From Diplolepis rosae (Eukaryota; Arthropoda; Insecta; Hymenoptera; Diplolepididae), in the NCBI GenBank assembly GCA_030998225.1, contig JAPYXD010000686.1:4216001-4280000 (forward strand): a DNA stretch of 64,000 nucleotides. Reading direction: 5' to 3'. This document shows positions 49,401 to 59,800 of this stretch, one piece after another (position 1 is the first letter of the stretch; each line of letters opens with the position of its first letter). The position numbers and the translations under genes were made by a program. Below the pieces are notes generated by a model. The model was not told the origin of the DNA, searched no databases, and saw only the letters and a list, made by a program, of their open reading frames with translations.

Positions 49401-50920
49401 TGAAAATGTTTTATTTAATTGAATTAGTGCAAACCCATGATCGAACGGTTAGCATTAAATTCAGTATAATTGAATAAAGAAATATTGATATGAAAATGTT
49501 TATTTTAATTGAATTAGGGCAAATCCATTATTGAACGGTTAGCACTAAATTCAGTATAACTGAATAAAGATATATTGATATGAAAATGTTTTATTTTAAT
49601 TGAATTAGGGCAAACCCATTGTAGGACGGTTAGCACTAAATTCAGTATAACTGAATAAAGATATATTGATATGAAAATGGTTTATTAAATTGAATTAGTG
49701 CAACCCATTATTCAACTGTTAGCACTGAATTCAGTATAATTGATTAAAGAAATATTGAAATTAAAATGTTTTATTTTAATTGAATTAGTGCAAACCCATT
49801 ATTGAAGGGTTAGCACTGAATTCAGTATAATTGAATGAACAAATATTGATGTTAAAATGTTTTATTTTAATTGGATTAGTGCAAACCCGTTATTGAACGA
49901 TTAGCACTGAATTCAGTATAATTGAATAAAGAAATATTGATATGAAAATGTTTTAATAAATTGAATTAGTGCAACCCATTATTGAACTGTTAGCACAGAA
50001 TTCAGTATAATTGAATAAAGAAATATTGATATGAAAATGTTTTATTTAGTTGAATTAGTGCAAACCCATGATCGAACGGTTAGCACTAAATTCACTATAA
50101 TTGAATATAGAAATATTGATATGAAAATATTTTATTTAATTGAATTAATGCAAACCCATTATCGAACGGTTACCATTAAATGCAGTATAATTGATTAAAG
50201 ACAAATTGATATAATAATGTTTTATTTAATTGAATTAATGGAAACCCATTATCGAACGGTTACCATTAAATGTAGTATAATTGAATAAAGAAAAATTGTT
50301 ATGATAATGTTTTATTTAATTGAATTAATGCAAACCTATTATTGAACGGTTAGCACTAAATTCATTATAATTGAAAAAAGAAATATTGATTTGAATATGT
50401 TTTATTAAATTGAATTAGTGCAACCCATTATCGAACGGTTAGCATTAAATTCAGTATAATTGAATAAAGAAATATTGATATGAAAATGTTTATTTTAATT
50501 GAATTAGGGCAAATCCATTATTGAACGGTTAGCACTAAATTCAGTATAACTGAATAAAGATATATTGATATGAAAATGTTTTATTTTAATTGAATTAGGG
50601 CAAACCCATTATTGGACGGTTAGCTCTAAATTCAGTATAACTGAATAAAGATATATTGATATGAAAATGTTTTATTAAATTGAATTAGTGCAACCCATTA
50701 TTCAACTGTTAGCACTGAATTCAGTATAATTGAATAAAGAAATATTGAAATTAAAATGTTTTATTTTAATTGAATTAGTGCAAACCCATTATTGAAGGGT
50801 TAGCACTGAATTCATTATAATTGAATGGACAAATATTGATATTAAAATGTTTTATTTTAATTGAATTAGGGCAAACCCATTATTGAACGGTTAGCACTAA
50901 ATTCAGTATAAATGAATAAA
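37488..50920 (+). repeat. 90-bp satellite array, block 3
   Basis: The longest uninterrupted block, about 149 monomers, opening with the right copy of the target duplication of retrotransposon copy 2 (37,488-37,503). Runs of monomers recur in the same order at several distances; the stretch after 37,488 matches that after 40,730, and the stretch around 41,280-41,880 recurs near 42,340 and 45,140. Monomer types are those of block 2. No insertion or gene is present. Confidence 0.96.
50906..50920 (+). repeat. Target site duplication, left copy (copy 3)
   Basis: GTATAAATGAATAAA here corresponds to GTATAATTTAATAAA at 56,832-56,846, with two differences; each copy has one substitution from the satellite consensus. 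The equivalent empty site in the paralogous duplicate is at 47,572. Confidence 0.8.
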
Positions 50921-52082
50921 ACTCCGCCATTGCCGGTCCCAAGCCCGGATGCGAAAGGAGGAGGGGACACACAGACAGCAACATGACACTACATACTTAC
51001 AGCAACACTGAACGCAACACAACCAATACCCGAGACGGCCTTTCGCGGGAGGGCAGTGTCTCACCCACAGAAACGTGTGAGGCCATGCACGGAGCAGACG
51101 CGTCCTGCAGCCCGCCAATGGTAGTAGCCGAAAGGACTCTGCCAACAGCTGGGCTGTCGCCGTTAGGATGGCCGTCAAGGGAGTCTTATAGACAGACTTT
51201 CCCTAGCGGTGGGCCTGCCGGGCGCACGCGTTTGAATGGTCTCTCCTCAACCTTCGGACGCGTGAGGACGCGGTGTGGAGCAAAAAGCATCAGGGGACCT
51301 TGAACAGGTTCCTTGATGCCGCATGAGTGGAACCAGTGTGAATGCGGGGGGCCCCTTAATCGGGGTATCAACCCAAATACGCATGCGGCGGTGACGCTGA
51401 ACTTCCCTCGTGCCCTTCTCGCGGTCACATCACAACCACATGCACGATACCGACACCCACACATACCAGTACGAATGCGTTGCCGAGTGAATGGGCTGCG
51501 GCCGGCGCCTGGTGGATATTCCCGATAGACTAGCCAAGGGAGGAGTAGTAGCCTCCCGACCAGGGTAGGACGCGATGTCAGTACCTTACCTCTGTGGAAG
51601 TAATATGGGTAAATGTAAGTCCCTCCGGTGTTCGGCCGCGAAGGGCAAAGATCCCGTGAAACCACATGTTAAACTGGGAAAACCGCTCACGTTTCTACTG
51701 TCTGGAGCCAATTTCGGGGTTGAAATCATGGACGCCCGGGCGCAGGAATGAAGGATTACCTGGTCAGTATTTCCTTATACCCGACGATGCGTAGGATAAA
51801 TCGCACACCGTCTAGCCTGAAGTCCGGGTCAGGTGTCGGGGCGGACCCGGCACCGCTCGGTCGATAGGGGTGACGTTAAACCTTTAGCATCATTATGGCG
51901 CGGGCCTATCCCGTAACCTTTTTTACTAGCTTCATATAATGTGCCGATAGGATCGACCATCCGATAAGCCGCTTCTCGGTTTCGGTGCACATAACTAGGG
52001 ATCTATACAGGCGGGGATAGTAGCCCTACTGCGGTAGGGCTCCCATGATGGGCGAACCGTCTCAAGACACGACGACATTAAT
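50921..52082 (+). promoter_or_regulatory. 5' UTR of copy 3, presumed internal promoter region
   Basis: GC-rich non-coding leader. Possible structures are CCGGGTC...GACCCGG near 51,825-51,851 and the perfect hairpin at 52,022-52,041. Elements of this clade use an internal promoter or co-transcription with their target; a core promoter cannot be pointed out by eye. The ORF1 ATG at 52,083 follows. Confidence 0.5.
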
Positions 52083-53423
52083 ATGAATTTTAAAAATTTT
52101 GAAAAAAATAAAGGAGATGAAGCGGTGAAGGCGCCTGATGCGCAGTCACACACTCCTCCAGGGGCTGATGGATGGAAAGACGTCCTTCAGCTCCTGAAGG
52201 AGCAAAGTAAGAAAATGGAGAGGTTGGCCAGGGCTCTCAGCGTTATCCAGCAGGGTATGCTGAGAAACAACCCTGGCCATGTTAAGGACAGTGTGAGTGA
52301 GGCTACGGAGGTGTTGAGCGGAATGCTCAACACCCACAAGTGCTTACTAGAGAGCGGGGTGGAAATCCAGAAAAGGATGGAATCCCACCCCGCCGTCAAA
52401 AAGATGGGTATCTTCCGGAGACTGCGCTCTGCGTCTCTGGGAGATACCCCAAAAAAGCTGACAAAGGGGGAGAAGAGGGTTGCTCCTTCTCCCCCCGAAG
52501 ATCGGCTTCCCAAGAAAGGGAAGGGCGGCATACCGCCAACTTACGCTGCGGCCACCAGAAGCCAAACCCCAAAAAAGGATGGGGAATGGCAGCTGGTGGA
52601 GAAGAAAAAAAAGAAAAAAATAAAAAAAGAGAAGAAAAAAGAGGTTCCTGTGCCATCTGCGCAGGAACCTAAAACAAAGGTGAAGTTGGCGAGGCGCTCT
52701 CCGGCCGCACGGTCGGGCGACGCTATCAGGGTGTCGGCGAGGGATGGAGAGTCCTACGCCGATATCCTGAAGGCTATGAAGGCGAAAGTAAACCCCCAGA
52801 ACGCAGGGGCGGAGGTCCTCTCCATTCGGAGAACCAGGAGGGAGGAGATTCTCCTGGTCCTCAGAAAGGGGGGTGACGTCTCGACCTTCGAAAAGGCGCT
52901 CGACCAGGCGGTCGGAGAGAAGGCCGAAGTTAAATCTTTGGTCTCGAAGAGGTCCCTTGAAGTTAGGGACCTCGACGAGACAGTCACAAGAGAAGAGGTT
53001 GTTGCAGCGCTTTGCATCGCACTGGGCAAGCCAGACCTCGGTGACCAGTGCAGGCTGTACAAACGCTTTGGCGGTGTGCAGACTGCGGTGGTCCGTTTAA
53101 CCGAGGCGGACGCCCAGAGCTTGCTCGGGCTTGGTAGACTAAGGGTAGGGTGGGTGAACTGCCGCATCCGAGAGCATGTCGAGGTTGCCCGGTGCTTCAG
53201 GTGCCAGGGATACGGCCATGTGTCGCGTGGCTGCGCGCTTCCAGGCAGGAAGGATGCCTGCTGGAGGTGTGGGGGCGCGTCACACGTGGCCAAGGAGTGC
53301 AAGGCTCCCCCTCGGTGCCTGACTTGTACTGATAGGGGCGAAAAAGATGTCGCCCATGCTTCGGGGAGCGGTTCTTGCCCAATATTCAGGGCGGAGCTCC
53401 GGAGGTTGAGAGGTGGAAAGTGA
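52083..53423 (+). CDS. ORF1 (gag-like RNA-binding protein), intact
   Basis: 446 residues, ATG at 52,083 preceded by ATTAAT. The N-terminal third is helical in character (LQLLKEQSKKMERLARAL, then NNPGHVKDSVSEATEVLSGM). A basic low-complexity stretch near residue 180 (EKKKKKKIKKEKKK) may be a nuclear or RNA-binding signal. A middle domain follows (VLSIRRTRREEILLVLRKGG and LEVRDLDETVTREEVVAAL). Three zinc knuckles close the protein: 371-384 (CFRCQGYGHVSRGC), 393-406 (CWRCGGASHVAKEC) and 412-432 (CLTC, then H and C with wider spacing). The pattern of three knuckles is that of R1-clade ORF1 proteins, which package the element RNA. The stop TGA overlaps ORF2, read in the -1 frame. It is the only uninterrupted long gene of the element in this window. 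Confidence 0.92.
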   Translation: MNFKNFEKNKGDEAVKAPDAQSHTPPGADGWKDVLQLLKEQSKKMERLARALSVIQQGMLRNNPGHVKDSVSEATEVLSGMLNTHKCLLESGVEIQKRMESHPAVKKMGIFRRLRSASLGDTPKKLTKGEKRVAPSPPEDRLPKKGKGGIPPTYAAATRSQTPKKDGEWQLVEKKKKKKIKKEKKKEVPVPSAQEPKTKVKLARRSPAARSGDAIRVSARDGESYADILKAMKAKVNPQNAGAEVLSIRRTRREEILLVLRKGGDVSTFEKALDQAVGEKAEVKSLVSKRSLEVRDLDETVTREEVVAALCIALGKPDLGDQCRLYKRFGGVQTAVVRLTEADAQSLLGLGRLRVGWVNCRIREHVEVARCFRCQGYGHVSRGCALPGRKDACWRCGGASHVAKECKAPPRCLTCTDRGEKDVAHASGSGSCPIFRAELRRLRGGK

Positions 53424-56400
53424 AATTTCTACAGCTCAACCTCGGGAGAGGGAAGGAAGCCCAGAACCTTCTGATGCAGACTGCCAGGGAGAGGGGAGCC
53501 GATGTGTTGCTCATTAGTGAGCAACACAAATGGTCCGAAAACTCTGCTTGGTACCAGGATGCATCAAGGAGGGCTGGGATCCTTGTCTGCAGCCCTGATT
53601 TGAGCATCGCGGAGTTCCTGGAGACCGACGCGGGGTTCGTTTGGGTGGAGGTGGCGGGGGTACGTGTGTACAGCTGCTACTTCTCCCCCAACGATCCTTT
53701 CGAGATTTTCGAGACCCAGATCCTCCTCCTTGAGGAAAGCCTCAAAGAGGCTAGTGGGCGGTCCCTTATTGCGGGTGACTTTAATAGTAAGTCGCCCGAG
53801 TGGGGAGAAGCCCGTCTGGACAGGAGGGGAATCTTGGTCGGTGAGATGGTCGCCAGGAATGACCTGATCGTGTTGAATCGGGGCAGGGATTTTACGTTCA
53901 GACGAGGAGCGGGGGGTCGATTATCGACCTCACGATTGCCGCGCCCCGTCTTGCCTCCAGGATAGGCGACTGGTGCGTCCTCGATGTAATAACATTGAGT
54001 GACCACCAGTGCATTGAGTTTAGCATCCAGGAACGGAGTCACCCAGTGAATACGGGAAGGGGCGGCAAGGTAAGGAGCCCCTCCTGGAACACAAAACGAC
54101 TCAGAAAAGACAAGCTTCGGGAACATCTTGAAGGAAACCAAGCTCATAGATGAGCTTGGTTGGGCAAGGTCTGCTGGGTCGTTGGAGGACACTGTGCGCG
54201 CGGCGAGGCGGAAAGTGGTCGCAGCATGCGACCACTCCATGCCTCGCCGCGGGCCCAGGCGTACCGGGGACTCGATGTACTGGTGGAACGACCAGTTGTC
54301 CGTCCTGCGTCGAAAGTGCCTTACAGCGCGGCGGAGTTTTACCCGCTCAAAGGGTGATCCTCTGCTGCGCGAGGCATGGAAAAAAGCAAAATCAGCTCTG
54401 AGGCAAGGCATAAAAAAAGCCGACTTCAGTGCTGGAAAGACTTGATCGGAGAAGTCGAGAAGGATCCATGGGGTCTCGCCTTCAAAATAGTCACTAAGAG
54501 ATTGGTGACTAGAAGAAAGACCCCGGGCCTGGATAGTGCCGATCGTGTCAAGTACATCGTGCGAAGCTTGTTCCCGCATGTAGAGCCGTTCCAAAGACAG
54601 GACCGAAGTTCCTGCGTGGTCCGGGGCGAAGAACTCTTCACTCTCGAAGAACTAAAGAGAGCGGGTGGAAGGCTCAAGGCAAACACAGCGCCGGGGATCG
54701 ACGGGTTGCCGAACGAGATCCTCAAAGAGGTGATCGGGGTATACCCGGAGATGCTCCTAGAAGTCTTCAACTCCTGTCTTCGGGAGGGAGGTTCTTCGCA
54801 GACTGGAAGAAGCAGAGGTTGGTCCTGCTGAGGAAAGGCAACAAACCTCTAGGAGATGCCTCATCGTATAGGCCAATATGTTTATTGGATACGATGGGGA
54901 AACTTCTGGAGGAAATGATCCTACAAAGACTACAGGGTCACATGGTCCGCGAGAATGGTCTGCTCGGAAAACCAGTTCGGCTTTCGGAAAGGCAGGTCCA
55001 CAGTCGACGCCATCCAGGCAGTGGTGGACATCGCCACTAAAGCAAGAAGAGGAACTGGTAAGCGTAAGGGATTCTGCGCGTTGATCAGCATTGACATACG
55101 CAATGCGTTTAATACCGCGAGATGGAACATCTGCATCGAGGCGATGGTGCGGAAAAAGGTTCCAGACTACCTGTTACGAATGATAGATGACTATCTGAGC
55201 GACAGGTGGGTGATATACGAGGGCGACAAATGGTCTCTCAAGGAAGAGATGACATGTGGCGCCCCTCAAGGGTCGCGGGTAGGTCCACTCGTCTGGAACG
55301 TCATGTACGACGATTTCCTGCGCATGGACCTGCCTGCTGGAACGAGCATCATCGGCTTCGCGGATGACGCACTTGTCGTGTGCGCCGCTGACGACGTCAA
55401 AATCCTGGAGCTGAGGATCAATGATAGTCTGTGGCGGGCAAAGCGTTGGTTGGATAGCAGATGCCTGAAAATGGCCCCTGAGAAGACCGAGGCTTTGCTG
55501 GTCACAGACAGGAGATCCTTCAAATACCCGAGGATCGTTCTCGGGGAACATGAAATCAAGTGGAAAAAGAGCATTAAGTACCTGGGTGTGCAGTTGGATC
55601 GAAGGCTTAGCTTCGGCGAACACCTGCAGATCGCGACTGCCAAAGCCATCCAGTGTGGGGCCGCCCTGACTCGGCTCATGCCCAACATTGGTGGTCCTAG
55701 GGAAGCTAAGAGAAGGCTGGTGGCGAGCGTGGTAAATTCGAAGCTGCTTTATGCAGCTCCGATCTGGACAAGTGCCCTTAACAACCATGCTATCCTGAAG
55801 AAGCTGTTCTCGGCACAGAGAGGTGTGGTGATGAGAATTGTCTCAGCATACCGAACTGTGTCGACGAGTGCTGTGCTGGTCCTGGCGAGCGTCCCGCCAA
55901 TAGATTTATTGGCGGAGGAAAGGCAGGAGACCTTTCAGCTTCGCAAGGAGCTTACCTGCGCCGACCTGCAGGAAATCGCTCGCGCGAAGGAGGCCATCCG
56001 CAAGGATGGAAGGCGCAGACTCGTCGAGAAATGGCAGACGAGATGGCATGGTGACCAAACCGGGAGATGGACACACCGTCTGATCCCGGAGCTCGCCACC
56101 TGGCTGGATAGAAAGCACGGTCAAGTCGGCTTTTACCTGGCGCAAGCGCTTTCGGGCCATGGTTGCTTTAATGCGTACCTGAAGCGCTTCAAAAAAGAGA
56201 CGATGAGTCGTGCCGCTACTGCGGTTCCCTTGTGGATAATGCAGAGCACGCACTCTTCGTCTGCGCAAAGTGGGGCGCGGCAAGGGAGGCCCTCGGTCAG
56301 GCAGTGGGTGCCGAGCTCACTCCTGACACGATGGTCTCTCTCATGCTCCAGTCTGAACAGATTTGGATGTTTATCGAGTCATTCGTCACCCTGGTGATGA

Positions 56401-56453
56401 AGGCGAGGGAGCTCGATGAGCGTGCAGAGCGTGGCAACAATGGGGGCCAGTAG
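53424..56453 (+). pseudogene. ORF2 (endonuclease-reverse transcriptase) of copy 3, several frameshifts
   Basis: Same domain order and catalytic residues as in copy 2: endonuclease (LQLNLGRG, LISEQ, GDFNSKSPEWGE), reverse transcriptase (ISIDIRNAFNT, GAPQGSRVGPLVWN, FADDALVV) and the C-terminal CCHC finger, which lies partly out of frame. Breaks relative to copy 2 or 4 are a G run of six at 53,911-53,916, an extra G near 54,133, one A fewer in the run at about 54,411, one G fewer near 54,786, an extra G at about 54,961 and one A fewer near 56,191. At 55,131, where copy 2 is broken, copy 3 is in frame, so the two copies complement each other. The stop is TAG at 56,451-56,453. Confidence 0.92.
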
Positions 56454-56803
56454 AAATCGCATCGGGGCCTACACCCGCGGTCCTGCGTCTTGGGCGGACT
56501 TGGCTGTTCGCGTCGACCGGGGGAGGAATCTCCTTATTCCTTTTCTGGTTGGCGCGGTTGGCCGGCCTGCCTAACGGGCGTGTGCCCGCGGATGGGAGTC
56601 CCGGGCGAACGGACGACGGAAGAGTCGTACGCGACTTTAAGCTAGAACCAACTGCCCGCGAAGTTTAAAGCCGAAAGGCGGTTCCGCGGGCGGTGCATTG
56701 GTTCGCGAGAGGGGGTTTTTTGGTTTTAACAGGTATGCCTAGACCCGTCCTAGGAGAGTCCTGTACAACGTCTATAAAAGATTTCGCCATTTTTCCTCCT
56801 CAC

Positions 56804-56831
<28 letters not shown>
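56454..56831 (+). other. 3' UTR of copy 3 with stable hairpins and poly(A)
   Basis: Equivalent to the 3' UTR of copy 2, with hairpins at 56,623-56,636 (AGTCG-TACG-CGACT) and 56,654-56,691 (GCCCGCG/CGCGGGC enclosing GCC-GAAA-GGC). The poly(A) is longer (about 29 A). Conservation of both structures in two copies is not independent evidence, because the copies are nearly identical. Confidence 0.7.
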
Positions 56832-56834
<3 letters not shown>

Positions 56835-59800
56835 TAATTTAATAAAAAAATATTGATATTAAAATGTTTTATTAAATTTAATTAGTGCAACCCATTAATT
56901 ACCGGTTAGCACTGAATTTAGTATAGTTGAATAAAGAAATATTGATATATAAATGTTTTTATTTAGTTGAATTAGTGCAAACCCATTATTGAACGGTTAG
57001 CACTAAATTCATTATAATTGAAAAAAGAAATATTGATTTGAAAATGTTTTATTTTAATTGAATTAGGGCAAACCCATTATCGAACAGTTAGTATTAAATT
57101 CAGTATAATTGAATAAAGAAAAATTGATATGATAATGTTTTATTTAATTGAATTAATGCAAACCTATTATTGAACGGTTAGCACTAAATTCATTATAATT
57201 GAAAAAAGAAATATTGATTTGAAAATGTTTTATTAAATTGAATTAGTGCAACCTATTATCGAACGGTTAGCATTAAATTCAGTATAATTGAATAAAGAAA
57301 TATTGATATGAAAATGTTTTATTTTAATTGAATTAGGGCAAACCCATTATTGAACGGTTAGCACTAAATTCAGTATAACTGAATAAAGATATATTGATAT
57401 GAAAATGTTTTATTTTAATTGAATTAGGGCAAACCCATTATTGGACGGTTAGCACTAAATTCAGTATAACTGAATAAAGATATATTGATATGAAAATGTT
57501 TTATTAAATTGAATTAGTGCAACCCATTATTCAACTGTTAGCACTGAATTCAGTATAATTGATTAAAGAAATATTGAAATTAAAATGTTTTATTTTAATT
57601 GAATTAGTGCAAACCCGTTATTGAAGGGTTGGCACTGAATTCATTATAATTGAATGAACAAATATTGATGTTAAAATGTTTTATTTTAATTGGATTAGTG
57701 CAAACCCGTTATTGAACGATTAGCACTGAATTCAGTATAATTGAATAAAGAAATATTGATATGAAAATGTTTTATTTAGTTGAATTAGTGCAAACCCATG
57801 ATCGAACGGTTAGCACTAAATTCAGTATAATTGAATAAAGAAATATTGATATGAAAATATTTTATTTAATTGAATTAATGCAATTCCATTATTGAACGGT
57901 TAGCATTAAACTCAGTATAATTGAATAAAGAAAAATTGATATGATAATGTTTTATTTAATTGAATTAATGCAAAACCCATTATCGAACGGTTACCATTAA
58001 ATGCAGTATAATTGAATAAAGAAATATTGATATGAAAATGTTTTATTTTAATTGAATTAGTGCAACCCATTATTGATTTGTTAGCACAGAATTCAGTATA
58101 ATTGAATAAAGAAATATTGAAATTAAAATGTTTTATTTTAATTTAATTAGTGCAAACCCATTATTGAACGGTAAGCACTAAATTCAGTATAATTGAATAA
58201 AGAAATATCGATATGAGAATGTTTTTATTTATTTGATTCGTGCAAACCCCTTATTGAACGGTTAGCACTAAATTCAGTATAATTGAATAAAGAAATATTG
58301 ATATGAAAATGTTTTATTTAGTTGAATTAGTGCAAACCCATTATTGAACTGTTATCTCTAAATTCAGTATAATTGCATAAAGAAATATCGATATGAAAAT
58401 GTTTTAATAAATTGAATTAGTGCAACCCATTATTGAACTGTTAGCACAGAATTCAGTATAATTGAATAAAGAAATATTGAAATTAAAATGTTTTATTTTA
58501 ATTTAATTAGTGCAAACCCATTATTGAACGGTTAGCATTAAATTCAGTATAATTGAATAAAGAAATATTGATATTAAAATGTTTTATTTTAATTGAATTA
58601 GTGCAAACCCGTTATTGAACAATTAGCAGTAAATTCATTATAATTGAATAAAGAAAAATTGATATGAAAATGTTTTATTTAATTTAATTAGTGCAAACCC
58701 ATTATTGAACGGTTAGCACTAAATTCAGTATAACTGAATAAAGATATATTGATATGAAAATGTTTTATTTTAATTGAATTAGGGCAAACCCATTATTGGA
58801 CGGTTAGCACTAAATTCAGTATAACTGAATAAAGATATATTGATATGAAAATGTTTTATTAAATTGAATTAGTGCAACCCATTATTCAACTGTTAGCACT
58901 GAATTCAGTATAATTGATTAAAGAAATATTGAAATTAAAATGTTTTATTTTAATTGAATTAGTGCAAACCCATTATTGAAGGGTTAGCACTGAATTCAGT
59001 ATAATTGAATAAAGAAATATTGATATGAACATGTTTTAATAAATTGAATTAGTGCAACCCATTATTGAACTGTTAGCACAGAATTCAGTATAATTGAATA
59101 AAGAAATATTGATATGAAAATGTTTTATTTAGTTGAATTAGTGCAAACCCATGATTGAACGGTTAGCACTAAATTCAGTATAATTGAATAAAGAAATATT
59201 GATATGAAAATATTTTATTTAATTGAATTAATGCAATTCCATTATCGAACGGTTAGCATTAAATTCAGTATAATTGATTAAAGAAAAATTGATATAATAA
59301 TGTTTTATTTAATTGAATTAATGCAAACCCATTATCGAACGGTTACCATTAAATGCAGTATAATTGAATAAAGAAAAATTGTTATGATAATGTTTTATTT
59401 AATTGAATTAATGCAAACCTATTATTGAACGGTTAGCACTAAATTCATTATAATTGAAAAAAGAAATATTGATTTGAAAATGTTTTATTAAATTGAATTA
59501 GTGCAACCCATTATCGAACGGTTAGCATTAAATTCAGTATAATTGAATAAAGAAATATTGATATGAAAATGTTTATTTTAATTGAATTAGGGCAAATCCA
59601 TTATTGAACGGTTAGCACTAAATTCAGTATAACTGAATAAAGATATATTGATATGAAAATGTTTTATTTTAATTGAATTAGGGCAAACCCATTATTGGAC
59701 GGTTAGCTCTAAATTCAGTATAACTGAATAAAGATATATTGATATGAAAATGTTTTATTAAATTGAATTAGTGCAACCCATTATTCAACTGTTAGCACTG

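Larger units (their letters stand above)
50921..56831 (+). mobile_element. R1-clade retrotransposon copy 3 (longest copy)
   Basis: A 5,911-bp insertion with the longest 5' end of the family in this window, starting ACTCCGCCATTGCC, a 1,162-base 5' UTR, intact ORF1, broken ORF2, structured 3' UTR and a long poly(A) ending at 56,831. It sits at the same place in a satellite monomer as copies 1 and 2, in the same orientation. Whether the 5' end is truly complete is unknown. It is nearly identical to copy 2 but has its own 5' end and its own flanks, so the two are separate insertions from closely related sources and not one duplicated locus. Confidence 0.95.

Noticed and set aside
32215..56831. 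Copies 2 and 3 as one insertion duplicated with the satellite
   Set aside because: They have different 5' ends, different target duplications and different local monomer contexts, each with its own empty paralogous site.
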